A stretch of DNA of 64,000 nucleotides from Desulfatibacillum aliphaticivorans DSM 15576. GTDB taxonomy: Bacteria > Desulfobacterota > Desulfobacteria > Desulfobacterales > Desulfatibacillaceae. Below, in pieces: positions 1 through 9,856 of this stretch. Position 1 is the first letter of the stretch, and every line of letters begins with the position of its first letter. The stretch is from NCBI RefSeq assembly GCF_000429905.1, contig NZ_AUCT01000003.1, positions 372,001 through 436,000 on the forward strand, written 5' to 3'. Made by a program: the position numbers and the translations under genes. The notes under the pieces were generated by a model that searched no databases, was not told the origin of the DNA, and was given only the letters and a program-made list of their open reading frames with translations.

Positions 1-1047
1 ATCTTTCCCCTGGCCATTCGCACTTCGGACGTCCAGACCTCGCTGGAAACCCTGCTTCAATGCTTTGGCATCGGACCGTTCAAGGCGAACACCGCCGTTC
101 TGAACTGGTTTGAGGAAAAGCGATACAGCACCGTGGGCGGCCGGGAAATCCCCTACAGCCGCAACCTGCGGATCGCCTTCCGGGCCGGGGTGAACATCGT
201 GCTATTAGCCGCGGGCGAAGAGGAATGGGCCGCTCTGGACGCCGCCCCCAAAGAGGAGCGGCGCATTGACGTGTGGTGGAAGGACGACGCCACAGGCAGG
301 CTCATGCTGTTATTGGCCTATCTGATAACCCGGAACTCAGGCTGGGAGAACGCCAAAATCCGGGTGCTTGTCCAGGCCAGCGAGGAAGACGAAAAGGAAG
401 CCGTCATGATCATGGCGGACTTTCTCCAGGACGCCCGCATCAAGGCCGAACCCGTGGTTCTTTCCAAGGTGGATCCCCAGGCGGTCCGGGAGGAGTCCGG
501 GGACGCGGCCCTGGTGTTCAGCCCGTTCAGGCTGCATTACAATCAACTGCAAAACCAGTTCGGCGGTAAAATAGAAGATCTTCTCAACAAACTGCCTATT
601 GTGGCTTTGGTCCTGGCCTCCCATGACGTGGACCTGACCGCCCAGCCCGACGAAGGCGAGGCGGGCAAGCTGGCTGCAGCCATGGACGAATATGAAGAAT
701 GCCTGAAAAAAGCCCAAGGCTTGGAGCATGAGGCGGAAATGGCCCGGGAGGAAGCCTTGAAAGCGGAAAAGCGCCTGTTGGACGCGCCCACCGGGGATTC
801 GGACCAGGAGGCGGAAAAGCGTGCGGCCATGGTCAAGCAGGCCCAGGAAGCCCGGGACGAAGCCGCCAAAGTATTTAAAAAATCCGCCAAGGCCGAGGCC
901 CGGCTGCAGGAAGCCGCTAAAATCATGGAGTCCTTAGGCTTGACAACCAAAGCGCCCAGGGCGGAAAAGAACCAAAGCGAGGCCCCGGCGGAAGATTCGG
1001 AAAGCAACGAAGCATCTGAGAATGAAAACATAGAACCGGAAGAGTGA
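1..1047 (+). CDS. C-terminal part of an SLC12-type (cation-chloride cotransporter-like) permease, 5' truncated by window edge
   Basis: The frame is open from base 1, so the gene starts before the window; the GTG at 133 is only an internal codon. 348 codons are visible. The segment QCFGIGPFKANTAVLNWF and the later IDVWW...LMLLLAYLI stretch followed by KIRVLVQ match the cytoplasmic C-terminal domain of SLC12 Na-K-Cl/K-Cl cotransporters (family knowledge). The transmembrane permease part must lie upstream. After about residue 230 the protein becomes a charged Ala/Glu/Lys coiled coil and ends in an acidic low-complexity tail rich in Glu, Ser and Asn. That tail is not part of the usual family domain. 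The transported ion or amino acid cannot be told from this fragment. Confidence 0.75.
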   Translation: MFPLAIRTSDVQTSLETLLQCFGIGPFKANTAVLNWFEEKRYSTVGGREIPYSRNLRIAFRAGVNIVLLAAGEEEWAALDAAPKEERRIDVWWKDDATGRLMLLLAYLITRNSGWENAKIRVLVQASEEDEKEAVMIMADFLQDARIKAEPVVLSKVDPQAVREESGDAALVFSPFRLHYNQLQNQFGGKIEDLLNKLPIVALVLASHDVDLTAQPDEGEAGKLAAAMDEYEECLKKAQGLEHEAEMAREEALKAEKRLLDAPTGDSDQEAEKRAAMVKQAQEARDEAAKVFKKSAKAEARLQEAAKIMESLGLTTKAPRAEKNQSEAPAEDSESNEASENENIEPEE

Positions 1048-1336
1048 AGGACGGCTGAGGATAATTCATTCTAAGCGCACAATACTTGGACTTTTCCCAT
1101 TCCTTTTGATATGCCTTACTCAAACGTGTAAGTCCATGCCGCCGCCGTTCATCCAGGGGGGAGTGTTAGGGGCGGGGCATGTTTTTCATCGTTCGGACGC
1201 GTTTTCTAACCATCAATCCCGAACGACCTTGGAACCAAATTCAAGAATCTGAAAGTCAGCGTCTCCGGGGGGGAGAAACCGTTGATTTTAGCTCGGAACG
1301 ATCTGACCATTTTTTTTGTCATTCGGAGGGGGTGTT

Positions 1337-2152
1337 ATGGCAAGTCCGTATTGGGTTAAGACGCTTCTTAAAAAATCATTTCCCTCGCGCTTTTTTTTGG
1401 CGCGATTGACGCATTTTCCCGTGCTCGGCAATCTGATCGAAAAGGCCTTGTTTGAAAATGACGACATCATTTATCTGGCCAAGGATTCGGTGGTTGAGAT
1501 CAACCACGACCTTGCCGGCCGGGAGGACATGGTCATGCCGTCCCAGGTGTTGGAGCATTTTATTATCCGCTCCAATTACCGGTTTATCATGAACACCTGC
1601 ATTTGTAGGGAAAGCGAAGGCTGCCGGGACTATCCCATAGACCTGGGCTGTATTTTCTTGGGAGAGGCGGCTTTGGACATCAACCCGAAGTTCGGCCGTC
1701 TGGCCTCCGTGGAGGAGACTCTGGAGCACGCCCGCAAATGCCGGGAGGCGGGTCTGGTGCATTTGATAGGCCGCAACAAGCTGGACACCATCTGGCTGAA
1801 CGTGCGGCCCAAGGAAAAATTGTTGACCGTTTGCCACTGCTGTCCTTGCTGTTGTTTGTGGAAGGTGATCCCGACCATCACGGACAAAATCAGCGACCGC
1901 GTGGCGCCCATGCCCGGCCTGACCGTAGCCGTTACGGACAAATGCGTGGGTTGCGGGGCTTGCATAAATGACATATGTTTTGTAAACGCAATCCGGCTGG
2001 TCGACGGCAAAGCTGAAATCAGCGGCGATTGCCGGGGCTGCGGCCGATGTGTGGAAATTTGTCCATCCGAGGCGATTCGGGTGAACTTCCATGGGGGGGC
2101 GAGCGTGGAAGGCGCCATCAATCGAATCCACGGCTTGGTGGATTTTACCTAA
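1337..2152 (+). CDS. Cys-rich protein with two 4Fe-4S ferredoxin motifs
   Basis: 271 aa. The ATG at 1337 is chosen because GGAGGGGG lies 5-12 bases upstream; an in-frame start at 1316 has no such site. The C-terminus has two ferredoxin motifs, CVGCGACINDIC (C203, C206, C209, C214; last spacing is four residues and it is not followed by Pro) and CRGCGRCVEICP (C232, C235, C238, C242). Further forward are C88, C90, C96 and C105 and a dense cluster CHCCPCCC (166-173). No membrane segment is visible. It is probably a cytoplasmic electron carrier or Fe-S sensor; the specific partner is unknown. It sits 15 bp upstream of mfd and may be cotranscribed, though no functional link to DNA repair is apparent. 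Confidence 0.75.
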   Translation: MASPYWVKTLLKKSFPSRFFLARLTHFPVLGNLIEKALFENDDIIYLAKDSVVEINHDLAGREDMVMPSQVLEHFIIRSNYRFIMNTCICRESEGCRDYPIDLGCIFLGEAALDINPKFGRLASVEETLEHARKCREAGLVHLIGRNKLDTIWLNVRPKEKLLTVCHCCPCCCLWKVIPTITDKISDRVAPMPGLTVAVTDKCVGCGACINDICFVNAIRLVDGKAEISGDCRGCGRCVEICPSEAIRVNFHGGASVEGAINRIHGLVDFT

Positions 2153-2167
2153 TGGAGTAGTTTTGCA

Positions 2168-5100
2168 GTGAGTTCCCCCAATCCAAATGCGGTCAAGGCG
2201 GCCGCGCAATACCTGGCCCTGACCCGGGAAAGCCAGGGGCCGGTGGAATGCCTGGGTTTGGAAAGATCCTCCCAGGCCTATTTTATCGCCCAGCTTTTTC
2301 GGGAGAAAAAACGCACCGTCCTGGTATTGGCGCCCACCAAAAAGGAAGCCAAAACCCTGTGCGCGGATTTGGATTTTTTTCTGCAGGACCTGAAACAGCC
2401 CGAGTCGGCCCTGCCCGGCCAAGGCTGGATTCTGGAATTCCCGGCCTATCACATCCTGCCCTTTAAGGGGATTTCGTATCATACGGAAACCGCCGCCAAC
2501 CGCATATCCGCCCTGAGCCGCATGGCCAACTCGCCGGATCCGGCCATTGTGGTGACCACGCCCCAGGCCATGGCGTCCAGGCTGATTCCCAAGAGCGCGC
2601 TCAACAGCTTTGGGGAGCTTATCATGGCCGGCGAGGAGCTGGACCGGGACGCCTTTGTGGAAAAACTGGTGAGCGGCGGCTACGTCAAAAATCTGATCGT
2701 GGAGGAGCCCGGCGATTTTTGCGTCAGGGGCTCCATTGTGGACGTTTACGGTCCGCCCTATTCTCAGCCGCTTCGCATCGAGTTTTTCGGGGACGAGGTG
2801 GACTCCATCCGATTTTTCTCGCCCTCCACCCAACGCACCATCAAAAAAATGGAGGAGGCGGTCATCCTGCCCGCCACGGAAGCGGTGGTCTCGAAAGATC
2901 GTCTGCAAAGCGTTATCCATCGCGTGCGGGAAAAGGCGGTTCTGGCGGACATGCCGGTGACCAAAATCCGCGAGGTGGTGGACAGCCTCAAGGCCACACA
3001 GCAATTCCCGGGCATCGAGGGATTCGTCCCGTTGCTGTACGAAAACGGCGGAGACTCCCTGTTCGACTACCTCCCGGCCGACACCCTGTGCACGGTCCTG
3101 GATCCTGTTGCGGCGTCCCAGGAGTACGAAAAATACCTGGAGGACGTGGAGGAGAATTACGAAACCGCCCAGGCGGAAAACCGCCTTTCCATTCCTCCGG
3201 CCATGACCCATCTTCCCGCGGAAGATTTTCGGAAGCGCCTTAACAGGGCCAGGCCCCTGACCTTTCCCACACTGGCCGTCACCGGCCCGCAGGAGGAGGA
3301 AGCAGGCAAGGCCCGCATGCAATTGCATGTGGAGACCAATACGGAACTGGTCCAAAATCTTAAGGCGTCCAAGGAACGGGACCAGTTGCTCAAGCCCCTG
3401 GCCGACTGGGTGAACGACAAACGCGATCAGGGCTATTCCATTGTCATGGCTTGCGGCTCCAAGATGCAGGCCGAGCGCCTGGAATCCCTGCTTACCCCAT
3501 ATGGCGTGGGCCTCTCCCGCAACCAGAACTGGATGACCAGGCCCAGCGCCCGATGCCAAGTGGTTTTGGGAAGTCTTTCCTCCGGCTTTGTGTGGCCGGC
3601 CGAATCCCTGGCCGTGGTTACGGAAACCGAGATCTTCGGCCCCAAGCATCGCCGCCGGAAAATCGAAACCCAACGCCCCCGCACCGAATTGTTGGACCTT
3701 GCCCAACTCAGCCAGGGGGATTTTGTGGTGCACGTGGACCACGGCATCGCCCAATACGGCGGACTGGTCAAGATGGATCTTGGCGGCGTGGCCAACGATT
3801 TTTTACTGTTGGAATACCGGGACGGAGACAAGCTCTACCTGCCGGTGGACAAGTCCAACCTCATCCAGAAATACCGGACCATGGGCGAAACCGCCCCGGC
3901 CCTGGAAAAGCTGGGCGGCAAAGCCTGGGAAAAGGTCAAAAGCCGGGTTAAAAAGTCCGTGGAGAAAATCGCCGGAGAGCTTCTTAAGCTCTACGCCGTG
4001 CGCAAGGTCAAACAAGGCTATGCGTTCTCGCCCACGGACAGTTACTTCGCCGAGTTCGAGGCTAATTTTGAATACGAGGAAACTCCGGACCAAGCCAAGG
4101 CCATCAACGACGTGCTGGCGGACATGGAAAACCGGCGGCCCATGGACAGGCTGATCTGCGGGGACGTGGGATACGGCAAAACCGAGGTGGCGTTAAGGGC
4201 TTCATTCAAGGCGGTGAGCGACTCCAAGCAGACGGCCTTTGTCACGCCCACCACCATTTTGTCCGAGCAGCATTACCGAACCTTTTTAAAGCGCTACGAA
4301 GGCTATCCCGTAAAAATCGCCTGTCTGAACCGTTTTAGAAAAGCCGCCGAGAAAAAGGAAATCCTCAAAGGCCTGGAAAACGGGGATATTGATATTGTCA
4401 TCGGCACCCACAGTGTGCTGCAAAAATCCGTGCAGTTCAAGGACCTGCGCCTGGTGATCATTGACGAGGAGCAGCGCTTCGGGGTCAAGCACAAGGAGAC
4501 ATTGAAAAAAATCCGCGCCACGGTGGACGTTCTGGCGCTGACCGCCACGCCTATCCCCCGGACCTTGCACATGTCCATGGTGGGCATCAGGGACATCACG
4601 GTCATCAATACGCCGCCCGAGCAAAGGCGGCCCATCACCACCTACGTCTCCAAATTCGACGAGGTGATTGCAGCGGAGGCCATCCGGGCGGAGCTGGCCC
4701 GCAAAGGCCAGGTGTTTTTCGTGCACAACCGGGTCCAGTCCATCGACGCCATGGCGGGCAGGCTGAAAAGGCTTGTGCCCGAAGCCAGGGTGGGAGTGGC
4801 CCACGGCCAGATGTCCGAGACCATGCTGGAAAAGGTCATGATAAAATTCGTGAACCACGAGATCGACCTCCTGGTTTGCACGGCCATCATTGAATCCGGG
4901 TTGGACATTCCCGCAGCCAACACCATCCTCATCAACAGGGCCGACATGTTCGGCCTGGCCCAGATATACCAATTGCGCGGCCGGGTGGGCCGGGGCGACG
5001 ACCAGGCTTACGCCTATCTGTTCATCCCGGACGAGTCCGTGCTCACCCGGGACGCCCAGCGAAGGCTCAAGGTGCTCATGGAGCACAGCGACCTGGGCGC

Positions 5101-5707
5101 GGGCTTCGCCATCGCCATGAGCGACTTGCAAATTCGGGGCGGCGGAACGATTCTGGGTTCGGCCCAAAGCGGCCAGATTGCCGCCGTGGGCTATGAAATG
5201 TACCTCCAACTGATGGAGACCGCCATCGGCCAACTAAAGGGGGAAGGCTCGGCCCCGCCCCTGGACCCGGAAATCAACGTGGATTTTTCCGCGTTCATCC
5301 CGGAATGGTACATCCCGGACGTGGACCAGAGGTTGTTGGCGTACAGGCGCCTCTCCCGCATGGAAAAGGTCTCGGACGTGGGCGCCTTTTCCAAGGAAAT
5401 GCAGGACCGGTTCGGCAAGGTTCCCCAGGAAACCAATCAGCTTTTTTTCAAGATTATGTTCAAAATTCTGTGCCGGGATGCGGGGGTGAAAAAGATGGAT
5501 ATGGCCGGTAAAAACCTTCACCTTGTCATCTCCCCGGAGCATCAGCGCAATCGGGACGAACTGCTTTATATGATAAAGGAAAACTTCCCTCGATTCCGTT
5601 TGAACACGGAGGGCGTGCTTAAAGTGGCCCTGGATACGGAGGCCGTCAAGGGCCGGGCCGTGGCCGTTAAAAACGTATTGAAAGAAATCGCCGGGCGTGT
5701 TAATTAA
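2168..5707 (+). CDS. mfd: Transcription-repair coupling factor Mfd
   Basis: 1179 aa, a normal length for Mfd. It starts at GTG 2168. Mfd displaces RNA polymerase stalled at DNA lesions and recruits UvrA. Order seen: UvrB-like N-terminal part (about 1-400), the RNA-polymerase interaction region around LSQGDFVVHVDHGIAQYGG, a RecG-like translocase with Walker A GDVGYGKTEVAL (from residue 665), DEEQRFGV (motif II), TATPIPRTLHMS (motif III) and QLRGRVGRG (motif VI), then the C-terminal TRCF domain. All motifs are intact. It heads a forward run continuing into SurA-like genes, an arrangement common in Desulfobacterota. Confidence 0.97.
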   Translation: MSSPNPNAVKAAAQYLALTRESQGPVECLGLERSSQAYFIAQLFREKKRTVLVLAPTKKEAKTLCADLDFFLQDLKQPESALPGQGWILEFPAYHILPFKGISYHTETAANRISALSRMANSPDPAIVVTTPQAMASRLIPKSALNSFGELIMAGEELDRDAFVEKLVSGGYVKNLIVEEPGDFCVRGSIVDVYGPPYSQPLRIEFFGDEVDSIRFFSPSTQRTIKKMEEAVILPATEAVVSKDRLQSVIHRVREKAVLADMPVTKIREVVDSLKATQQFPGIEGFVPLLYENGGDSLFDYLPADTLCTVLDPVAASQEYEKYLEDVEENYETAQAENRLSIPPAMTHLPAEDFRKRLNRARPLTFPTLAVTGPQEEEAGKARMQLHVETNTELVQNLKASKERDQLLKPLADWVNDKRDQGYSIVMACGSKMQAERLESLLTPYGVGLSRNQNWMTRPSARCQVVLGSLSSGFVWPAESLAVVTETEIFGPKHRRRKIETQRPRTELLDLAQLSQGDFVVHVDHGIAQYGGLVKMDLGGVANDFLLLEYRDGDKLYLPVDKSNLIQKYRTMGETAPALEKLGGKAWEKVKSRVKKSVEKIAGELLKLYAVRKVKQGYAFSPTDSYFAEFEANFEYEETPDQAKAINDVLADMENRRPMDRLICGDVGYGKTEVALRASFKAVSDSKQTAFVTPTTILSEQHYRTFLKRYEGYPVKIACLNRFRKAAEKKEILKGLENGDIDIVIGTHSVLQKSVQFKDLRLVIIDEEQRFGVKHKETLKKIRATVDVLALTATPIPRTLHMSMVGIRDITVINTPPEQRRPITTYVSKFDEVIAAEAIRAELARKGQVFFVHNRVQSIDAMAGRLKRLVPEARVGVAHGQMSETMLEKVMIKFVNHEIDLLVCTAIIESGLDIPAANTILINRADMFGLAQIYQLRGRVGRGDDQAYAYLFIPDESVLTRDAQRRLKVLMEHSDLGAGFAIAMSDLQIRGGGTILGSAQSGQIAAVGYEMYLQLMETAIGQLKGEGSAPPLDPEINVDFSAFIPEWYIPDVDQRLLAYRRLSRMEKVSDVGAFSKEMQDRFGKVPQETNQLFFKIMFKILCRDAGVKKMDMAGKNLHLVISPEHQRNRDELLYMIKENFPRFRLNTEGVLKVALDTEAVKGRAVAVKNVLKEIAGRVN

Positions 5708-5776
5708 TTCAATTGCCTTGCGCCCGGAAAGGCGCAGGCTCGAACGCCGGCGTTTAAAACGTTACGGAGGGATGCG

Positions 5777-6619
5777 GTGGCTAAAAACAGAGTTAAAAAT
5801 TCGCGCGTTGCATCCGTTATTCTTACAGGCGCGCTGGCCGTCCTCCTGGTGGGCGTATTTCTGTTTTCCGGCTGCGGAGAAAGGGAGCAGGTCCGGGACG
5901 ACGCCCTGGCCCGCGTGGGCGAGACCGTCCTGAAGCTCCCTGAATTCAACGAGTTGTTCGAACTTGCTGAAGCCGGCTTCTCCGGTTACGGGCTGGGCTA
6001 TACAGCCAACAGAAAAGAAACCAGAAGGCAGTTCCTCAACCAATTGGTGGAGGAAATGTTCGTCCTGGAGTACGCCCGGGTGAATGGTTTGGTCCTGACT
6101 CTGGAAGCCTTGCAAAAAGCAGAGCAGGAAATCTGGCGGGATTACACTTTTGTTAACCCCGACGACCCCATATTAGGCAAGATAAAGGCCGGCGAGGAGC
6201 AAGAGCAGGCCGAGCCCCAGGAATTGAGCGAACCACCGGAAGCATTTACGTCCGTCTTGCGGGATCAGGCCTTGACTTTCCAACTTTGGGAAAAAGGGCT
6301 GGCTCGCAGGCTGTTGCTGGAGCAGGCGATTTCCCGGGAGTTGGATGGCAGGGTGCAGGTCTCGGAGGAAGAGATCGAAGCCTATCTCGCCGAGAATCCC
6401 GTCATTCCTCAAATGAGGCCGGAAGAGGATACGGCTTACGAAAAAGGTGAAGCCCCTGAAGGAGAAGACGCCGCTGAGCCCAAAGGCCCTTCCCTTGAGG
6501 AGCAAAAGCGCATTGCACGAAAAGTCCTGAAGGCTCAAAAAGCCCAGGATGAATACGCCGAATGGCTGCTGGAACTTAAGGAGCGTTTTCCCGTCTCAGT
6601 CAGGCCGGACCTTTTGTAG
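5777..6619 (+). CDS. Lipoprotein related to the SurA N-terminal chaperone domain
   Basis: 280 aa from GTG 5777, with CGGAGG at 5765-5770. The N-terminus is a lipoprotein signal: basic start, a hydrophobic run, then the lipobox LFSGC at about residue 32. The mature protein is helical and charged, and contains the QFLNQLVEEMFVLEYARVNG stretch typical of SurA/PrsA-like N-terminal domains. No parvulin (PpiC) domain is visible, so it is likely a membrane-anchored periplasmic chaperone rather than an isomerase. An acidic, Pro/Glu-rich insert lies at about 210-240. It is followed directly by a full SurA-type gene, and the two may work together in outer-membrane protein folding. Function is inferred from similarity and position. 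Confidence 0.7.
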   Translation: MAKNRVKNSRVASVILTGALAVLLVGVFLFSGCGEREQVRDDALARVGETVLKLPEFNELFELAEAGFSGYGLGYTANRKETRRQFLNQLVEEMFVLEYARVNGLVLTLEALQKAEQEIWRDYTFVNPDDPILGKIKAGEEQEQAEPQELSEPPEAFTSVLRDQALTFQLWEKGLARRLLLEQAISRELDGRVQVSEEEIEAYLAENPVIPQMRPEEDTAYEKGEAPEGEDAAEPKGPSLEEQKRIARKVLKAQKAQDEYAEWLLELKERFPVSVRPDLL

Positions 6620-6649
6620 CAGCATAACGGCATGGAGTGTAACGATACC

Positions 6650-7642
6650 ATGATGAGTTGCATGAAAAAAAATTGTTTGACCGCCCTTTTCTCCACCCTG
6701 TTGACGCTGATGACGGTTGTCCCTTCCTTTGCGGAAGGCGAATTGGTGGACCGGATCGTGGCCATTGTCAACACGGATGTGATCATGCTTTCCGAGCTGA
6801 ACGAAAAAATGGCCCCGATCCTGGCCAAAATTGACGCGGCAGGTTTGCCTGACGAGCAAAGGGAAAAGACGATATACCAATACCGGGAGGATATTCTGAA
6901 CTCCATGGTCAGTTCCCTGCTGGTTGAACAGGAAAGCGAAAAACTCGGCGTCAAGGTCATGGAAGGCGAGGTGGACTCCTATCTGGAGCGCTTCAAGCAA
7001 AGCAGCCACCTAACCGACGAAGCCCTGAGAGCCCAGTTGGAAGCGGACGGCATCAGCATGGATCTTTTCCGCAACCAGATTCACGATACCATCCTGTTTC
7101 AAAAGCTGAAAACCACGGAAGTGGATTCCAAAATCGTAATCACGGATAAGGAAGTCCAGGATTATTACAATGAGCACATTGACCAGTATGAGGGGAAAAA
7201 ATCCTATCATCTGCGTTATATCCTCTTGCCTTATCCCGAAAACGCCACGGAAGAGCAAAAAGCGGCCGTGGAAAAAACCATGGGCGAAATCATCGCCATG
7301 TTCAAGGCGGGAGAGAGCTTTCCCGCTTTGATCGAGAACGCCTCCAATGAAAAAATCGGAGGCTCGGGCGGAGATCTGGGCTTTTTCAAGGCCGGCGACC
7401 TTACCAAGGATCTTTCGGAAAAAGTGAAAACCATGAAGCCCGGCGATATTACGGAGCCCATGACCGTGGATCTGGGGCTGCAAATCTTCTGGCTGGAAGA
7501 AACCGAGATGGGTGAAGGAACCAGCCTGGAAGACGTCCACCAAGAAATCCAGGACCTCCTGTATAATGAAGAGGTTAAGCATAAGTACGAAAAGTGGGTT
7601 TCTGAATTGGAAGACAACTCTTACGTAAAAATAATTAGGTAA
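6650..7642 (+). CDS. surA: Periplasmic peptidyl-prolyl isomerase, SurA/PpiC family
   Basis: About 330 aa. The start is uncertain: ATG 6650 has GGAG 12 bases ahead, ATG 6662 gives a cleaner signal peptide (MKKNCLTALFSTLL...SFAEG). A Sec signal peptide ends near SFAEG. Next comes a SurA N-terminal chaperone domain (DRIVAIVNTDVIMLSELNEK), then one parvulin domain (HLRYILLPYP ... GGSGGDLGFFKAGDL ... GLQIFWLEE). E. coli SurA has two parvulin domains; this one has a single one, as in many deltaproteobacteria. Role: folding of outer-membrane proteins in the periplasm. It lies 30 bp after the lipoprotein homolog and probably shares its transcript. Confidence 0.85.
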   Translation: MMSCMKKNCLTALFSTLLTLMTVVPSFAEGELVDRIVAIVNTDVIMLSELNEKMAPILAKIDAAGLPDEQREKTIYQYREDILNSMVSSLLVEQESEKLGVKVMEGEVDSYLERFKQSSHLTDEALRAQLEADGISMDLFRNQIHDTILFQKLKTTEVDSKIVITDKEVQDYYNEHIDQYEGKKSYHLRYILLPYPENATEEQKAAVEKTMGEIIAMFKAGESFPALIENASNEKIGGSGGDLGFFKAGDLTKDLSEKVKTMKPGDITEPMTVDLGLQIFWLEETEMGEGTSLEDVHQEIQDLLYNEEVKHKYEKWVSELEDNSYVKIIR

Positions 7643-7704
7643 ACAGGTTCCATCGAAGTTATAGTCGAAAAACCTGTATATACTCTGGAAAGGTGTTTGC
7701 TGAC

Positions 7705-9057
7705 ATGTTAGGCGATCGTACCAAAACGACCATAGAACCCATCCGCCGGCTTTTAAGGAGAGGGGCTTTCGCACAGGTCCGCAAGATCGTCAACAAGACC
7801 CACGCCGCCGACCTTTCCGTCGCCTTTCGCACCATCTCCCCCTACGACCAGAAAAAGCTCTTCTCCATGATTCAGGATCTGGAGCAAAAGGGCCTGGTCT
7901 TTTCCGAACTGGATGAAGACATCTTCCTGCGCATTGTGGAAGATCTTCGCGTTGATGAGATCGTGGACATTCTGGACACCATGGCCTCGGACGACGTGGC
8001 GGACCTTATGGAGCGGTTTCCCGCCGATCTGGCCAAGGAAATCCTCCGAAAAATGGAAAAAGAGGGGTCCGAGGAAGTCGAAGGCCTGCTCCGGTACGAT
8101 ACCGACACCGCCGGCGGCATCATGGTGCCCGACTTTGTCACGGTGCGCGAAGAAACCACGGCCGAAAAGGCCATCGCCTCCCTGCAAAAAGAATACATAG
8201 ACGTTGAAATGCCCTTCTACCTCTACGTGACCGACGACTACGACAGGCTGGTGGGCGTCAGCAGTCTGCGCCAGTTGGTGGTGGTTCCGCCGGAAACGCC
8301 GGTCAGGGATTTCATGACCAGGGACGTTTACCGGGTCAGCACGGACATGGACCAGGAGGAAGTGGCCAAAATCGTCGCCCGATACGATATCCTGGCCGTC
8401 CCGGTTGTGGACGAGGAAAACAAGCTGGTGGGCATCATCACCGTGGACGACGTCATTGACATCATCCGCCGGGAAGCCACCGAGGATATGTTCAAGATGG
8501 CCGGCGTGGGCGAAGAGTTTGTGGAAACCCAGTCCATCGTCAAGAGTACACGCATCCGGCTACCCTGGTTGTTTGCAAGCTGCTTGGGCGGCGTGCTGGC
8601 CTATTTCATCATAGGCCGGTTTGAGGCCAGCCTGAAGCAAATGGCTTATTTGGCGGCGTTCATCCCCGTCATCATGGGTATGGGCGGCAACATCGGCACC
8701 CAGTCCTCCACCATTGTGGTGCGCGGCATTGCCACGGGCAGGATCAATATTCGCGATTTATGGCGCGTGGTGGGCAAAGAGTTGTCCGTAGGGCTGATTC
8801 TGGGCGTTTTTTACGGCTTGGTTGTGGGCGCGGTCGCCAGGATTACGCACGATCAATGGAGCCTGTCTTTTGCGGTCACCCTGGCAGTGATGTCCTCCAT
8901 GAGCATTGCCGCCCTGGTGGGCTCCATGTTTCCCCTTATCTTCGCCCGGCTGCATATAGATCCGGCCGTGGCCACGGGGCCTTTTGTCACCACATCCATC
9001 GATATTTTGAGCGTTTTTTTCTATTTTCAAATCGCCACCGTGCTGCTTAACCTATAA
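7705..9057 (+). CDS. mgtE: Magnesium transporter MgtE
   Basis: 450 aa. ATG 7705 is preferred over GTG 7693 because GGAAAGG at 7687-7693 is then correctly spaced. Domains in order: the N-terminal superhelical domain with MgtE repeats (about 30-135), two CBS domains (about 135-260; PVRDFMTRDVYRVSTDMDQ is in the second), then about five membrane helices containing PVIMGMGGNIGTQSSTIVVRG, the conserved pore region. MgtE is a Mg2+-gated Mg2+ channel of the inner membrane. It lies 6 bp upstream of recO with no terminator between, so they are likely cotranscribed. Confidence 0.95.
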   Translation: MLGDRTKTTIEPIRRLLRRGAFAQVRKIVNKTHAADLSVAFRTISPYDQKKLFSMIQDLEQKGLVFSELDEDIFLRIVEDLRVDEIVDILDTMASDDVADLMERFPADLAKEILRKMEKEGSEEVEGLLRYDTDTAGGIMVPDFVTVREETTAEKAIASLQKEYIDVEMPFYLYVTDDYDRLVGVSSLRQLVVVPPETPVRDFMTRDVYRVSTDMDQEEVAKIVARYDILAVPVVDEENKLVGIITVDDVIDIIRREATEDMFKMAGVGEEFVETQSIVKSTRIRLPWLFASCLGGVLAYFIIGRFEASLKQMAYLAAFIPVIMGMGGNIGTQSSTIVVRGIATGRINIRDLWRVVGKELSVGLILGVFYGLVVGAVARITHDQWSLSFAVTLAVMSSMSIAALVGSMFPLIFARLHIDPAVATGPFVTTSIDILSVFFYFQIATVLLNL

Positions 9058-9063
9058 AGACCA

Positions 9064-9840
9064 ATGCCTCCTGTAACCACATCAGCCGTAATCTTGCGCA
9101 GCATTGAATACGGGGACTTCGATCTCATAGTCACCTTCTTCACCCAGGCTCAAGGCAAAAGGGCCGCCCTGGCGAAAAACGCGCGCAAGAGCTTCAAACG
9201 GTTCGGAGGCGCTTTGGAGTTGTTTTCCAAAGTCAGCATCGTGTATGCGCACGGCAAAAAAAAGGGCGGGCTGCCTCTGCTATCGGAATCCAACCTGGAG
9301 CAGCATTTCAGCAATATTCGGATGGATATCCATAAAACAGCCCTTGCCAGCTTGTGGGCCGAAACCATATACTCGTGGGCTGAGGAAGAACACGCTCAGG
9401 AAGAGATTTTTCAGCTGCTGATCCGTTCTCTGGAAAACCTGGACAATGAAAAGGTAGACAGGGACAAGGTCAATATATTATTTTTATTGCGCTTTTTAGC
9501 GCTTGCAGGCCTTTCCCCCAGCCTGGATCAATGCGTATTGTGCTGCAGGTCCCTGGAAGATTGGGGCCAGGGCGGAATTTGCTTTGACCATGCACGGGGG
9601 GGCATAGTATGCCCCAAGTGCGGAGTCTGCCTGGCGCCCGGCCCGGTGTTGTCGGTTGGGGCGGTCAAGCAATTGCTGTGGCTTAACAAGGGAGACCTGG
9701 CCGCGGCCGGCCGCATGAAGCTGAGCCGGGAGGCCATGGACCGCGGGAGAGACTTGCTGGAGTCTTTCCTGGCGTACCATTTGGGCAAGGAGCCCAAGAG
9801 TTTGCGTTTTTTGAAGGATTTACGGAGACGGCATTTTTAA
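9064..9840 (+). CDS. recO: DNA repair protein RecO
   Basis: 258 aa. An N-terminal OB-fold (TSAVILRSIEYGDFDLIVTF) leads into a helical domain and a C-terminal zinc-finger-like segment with cysteines in LDQCVLC and GIVCPKC, as in RecO. With RecR it loads RecA onto SSB-coated single-stranded DNA in the RecFOR pathway. The start codon is 6 bases after the mgtE stop, and the GHMP kinase gene follows after 16 bases. Standard length for the family. Confidence 0.92.
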   Translation: MPPVTTSAVILRSIEYGDFDLIVTFFTQAQGKRAALAKNARKSFKRFGGALELFSKVSIVYAHGKKKGGLPLLSESNLEQHFSNIRMDIHKTALASLWAETIYSWAEEEHAQEEIFQLLIRSLENLDNEKVDRDKVNILFLLRFLALAGLSPSLDQCVLCCRSLEDWGQGGICFDHARGGIVCPKCGVCLAPGPVLSVGAVKQLLWLNKGDLAAAGRMKLSREAMDRGRDLLESFLAYHLGKEPKSLRFLKDLRRRHF

Positions 9841-9856
9841 ATGGGAGGCTTTTTGC

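Noticed and set aside
1376..3754. 792-codon open frame antisense to mfd
   Set aside because: High GC makes long antisense frames common; its composition (many His, Gln, Gly) is not protein-like and mfd is certain on the other strand.
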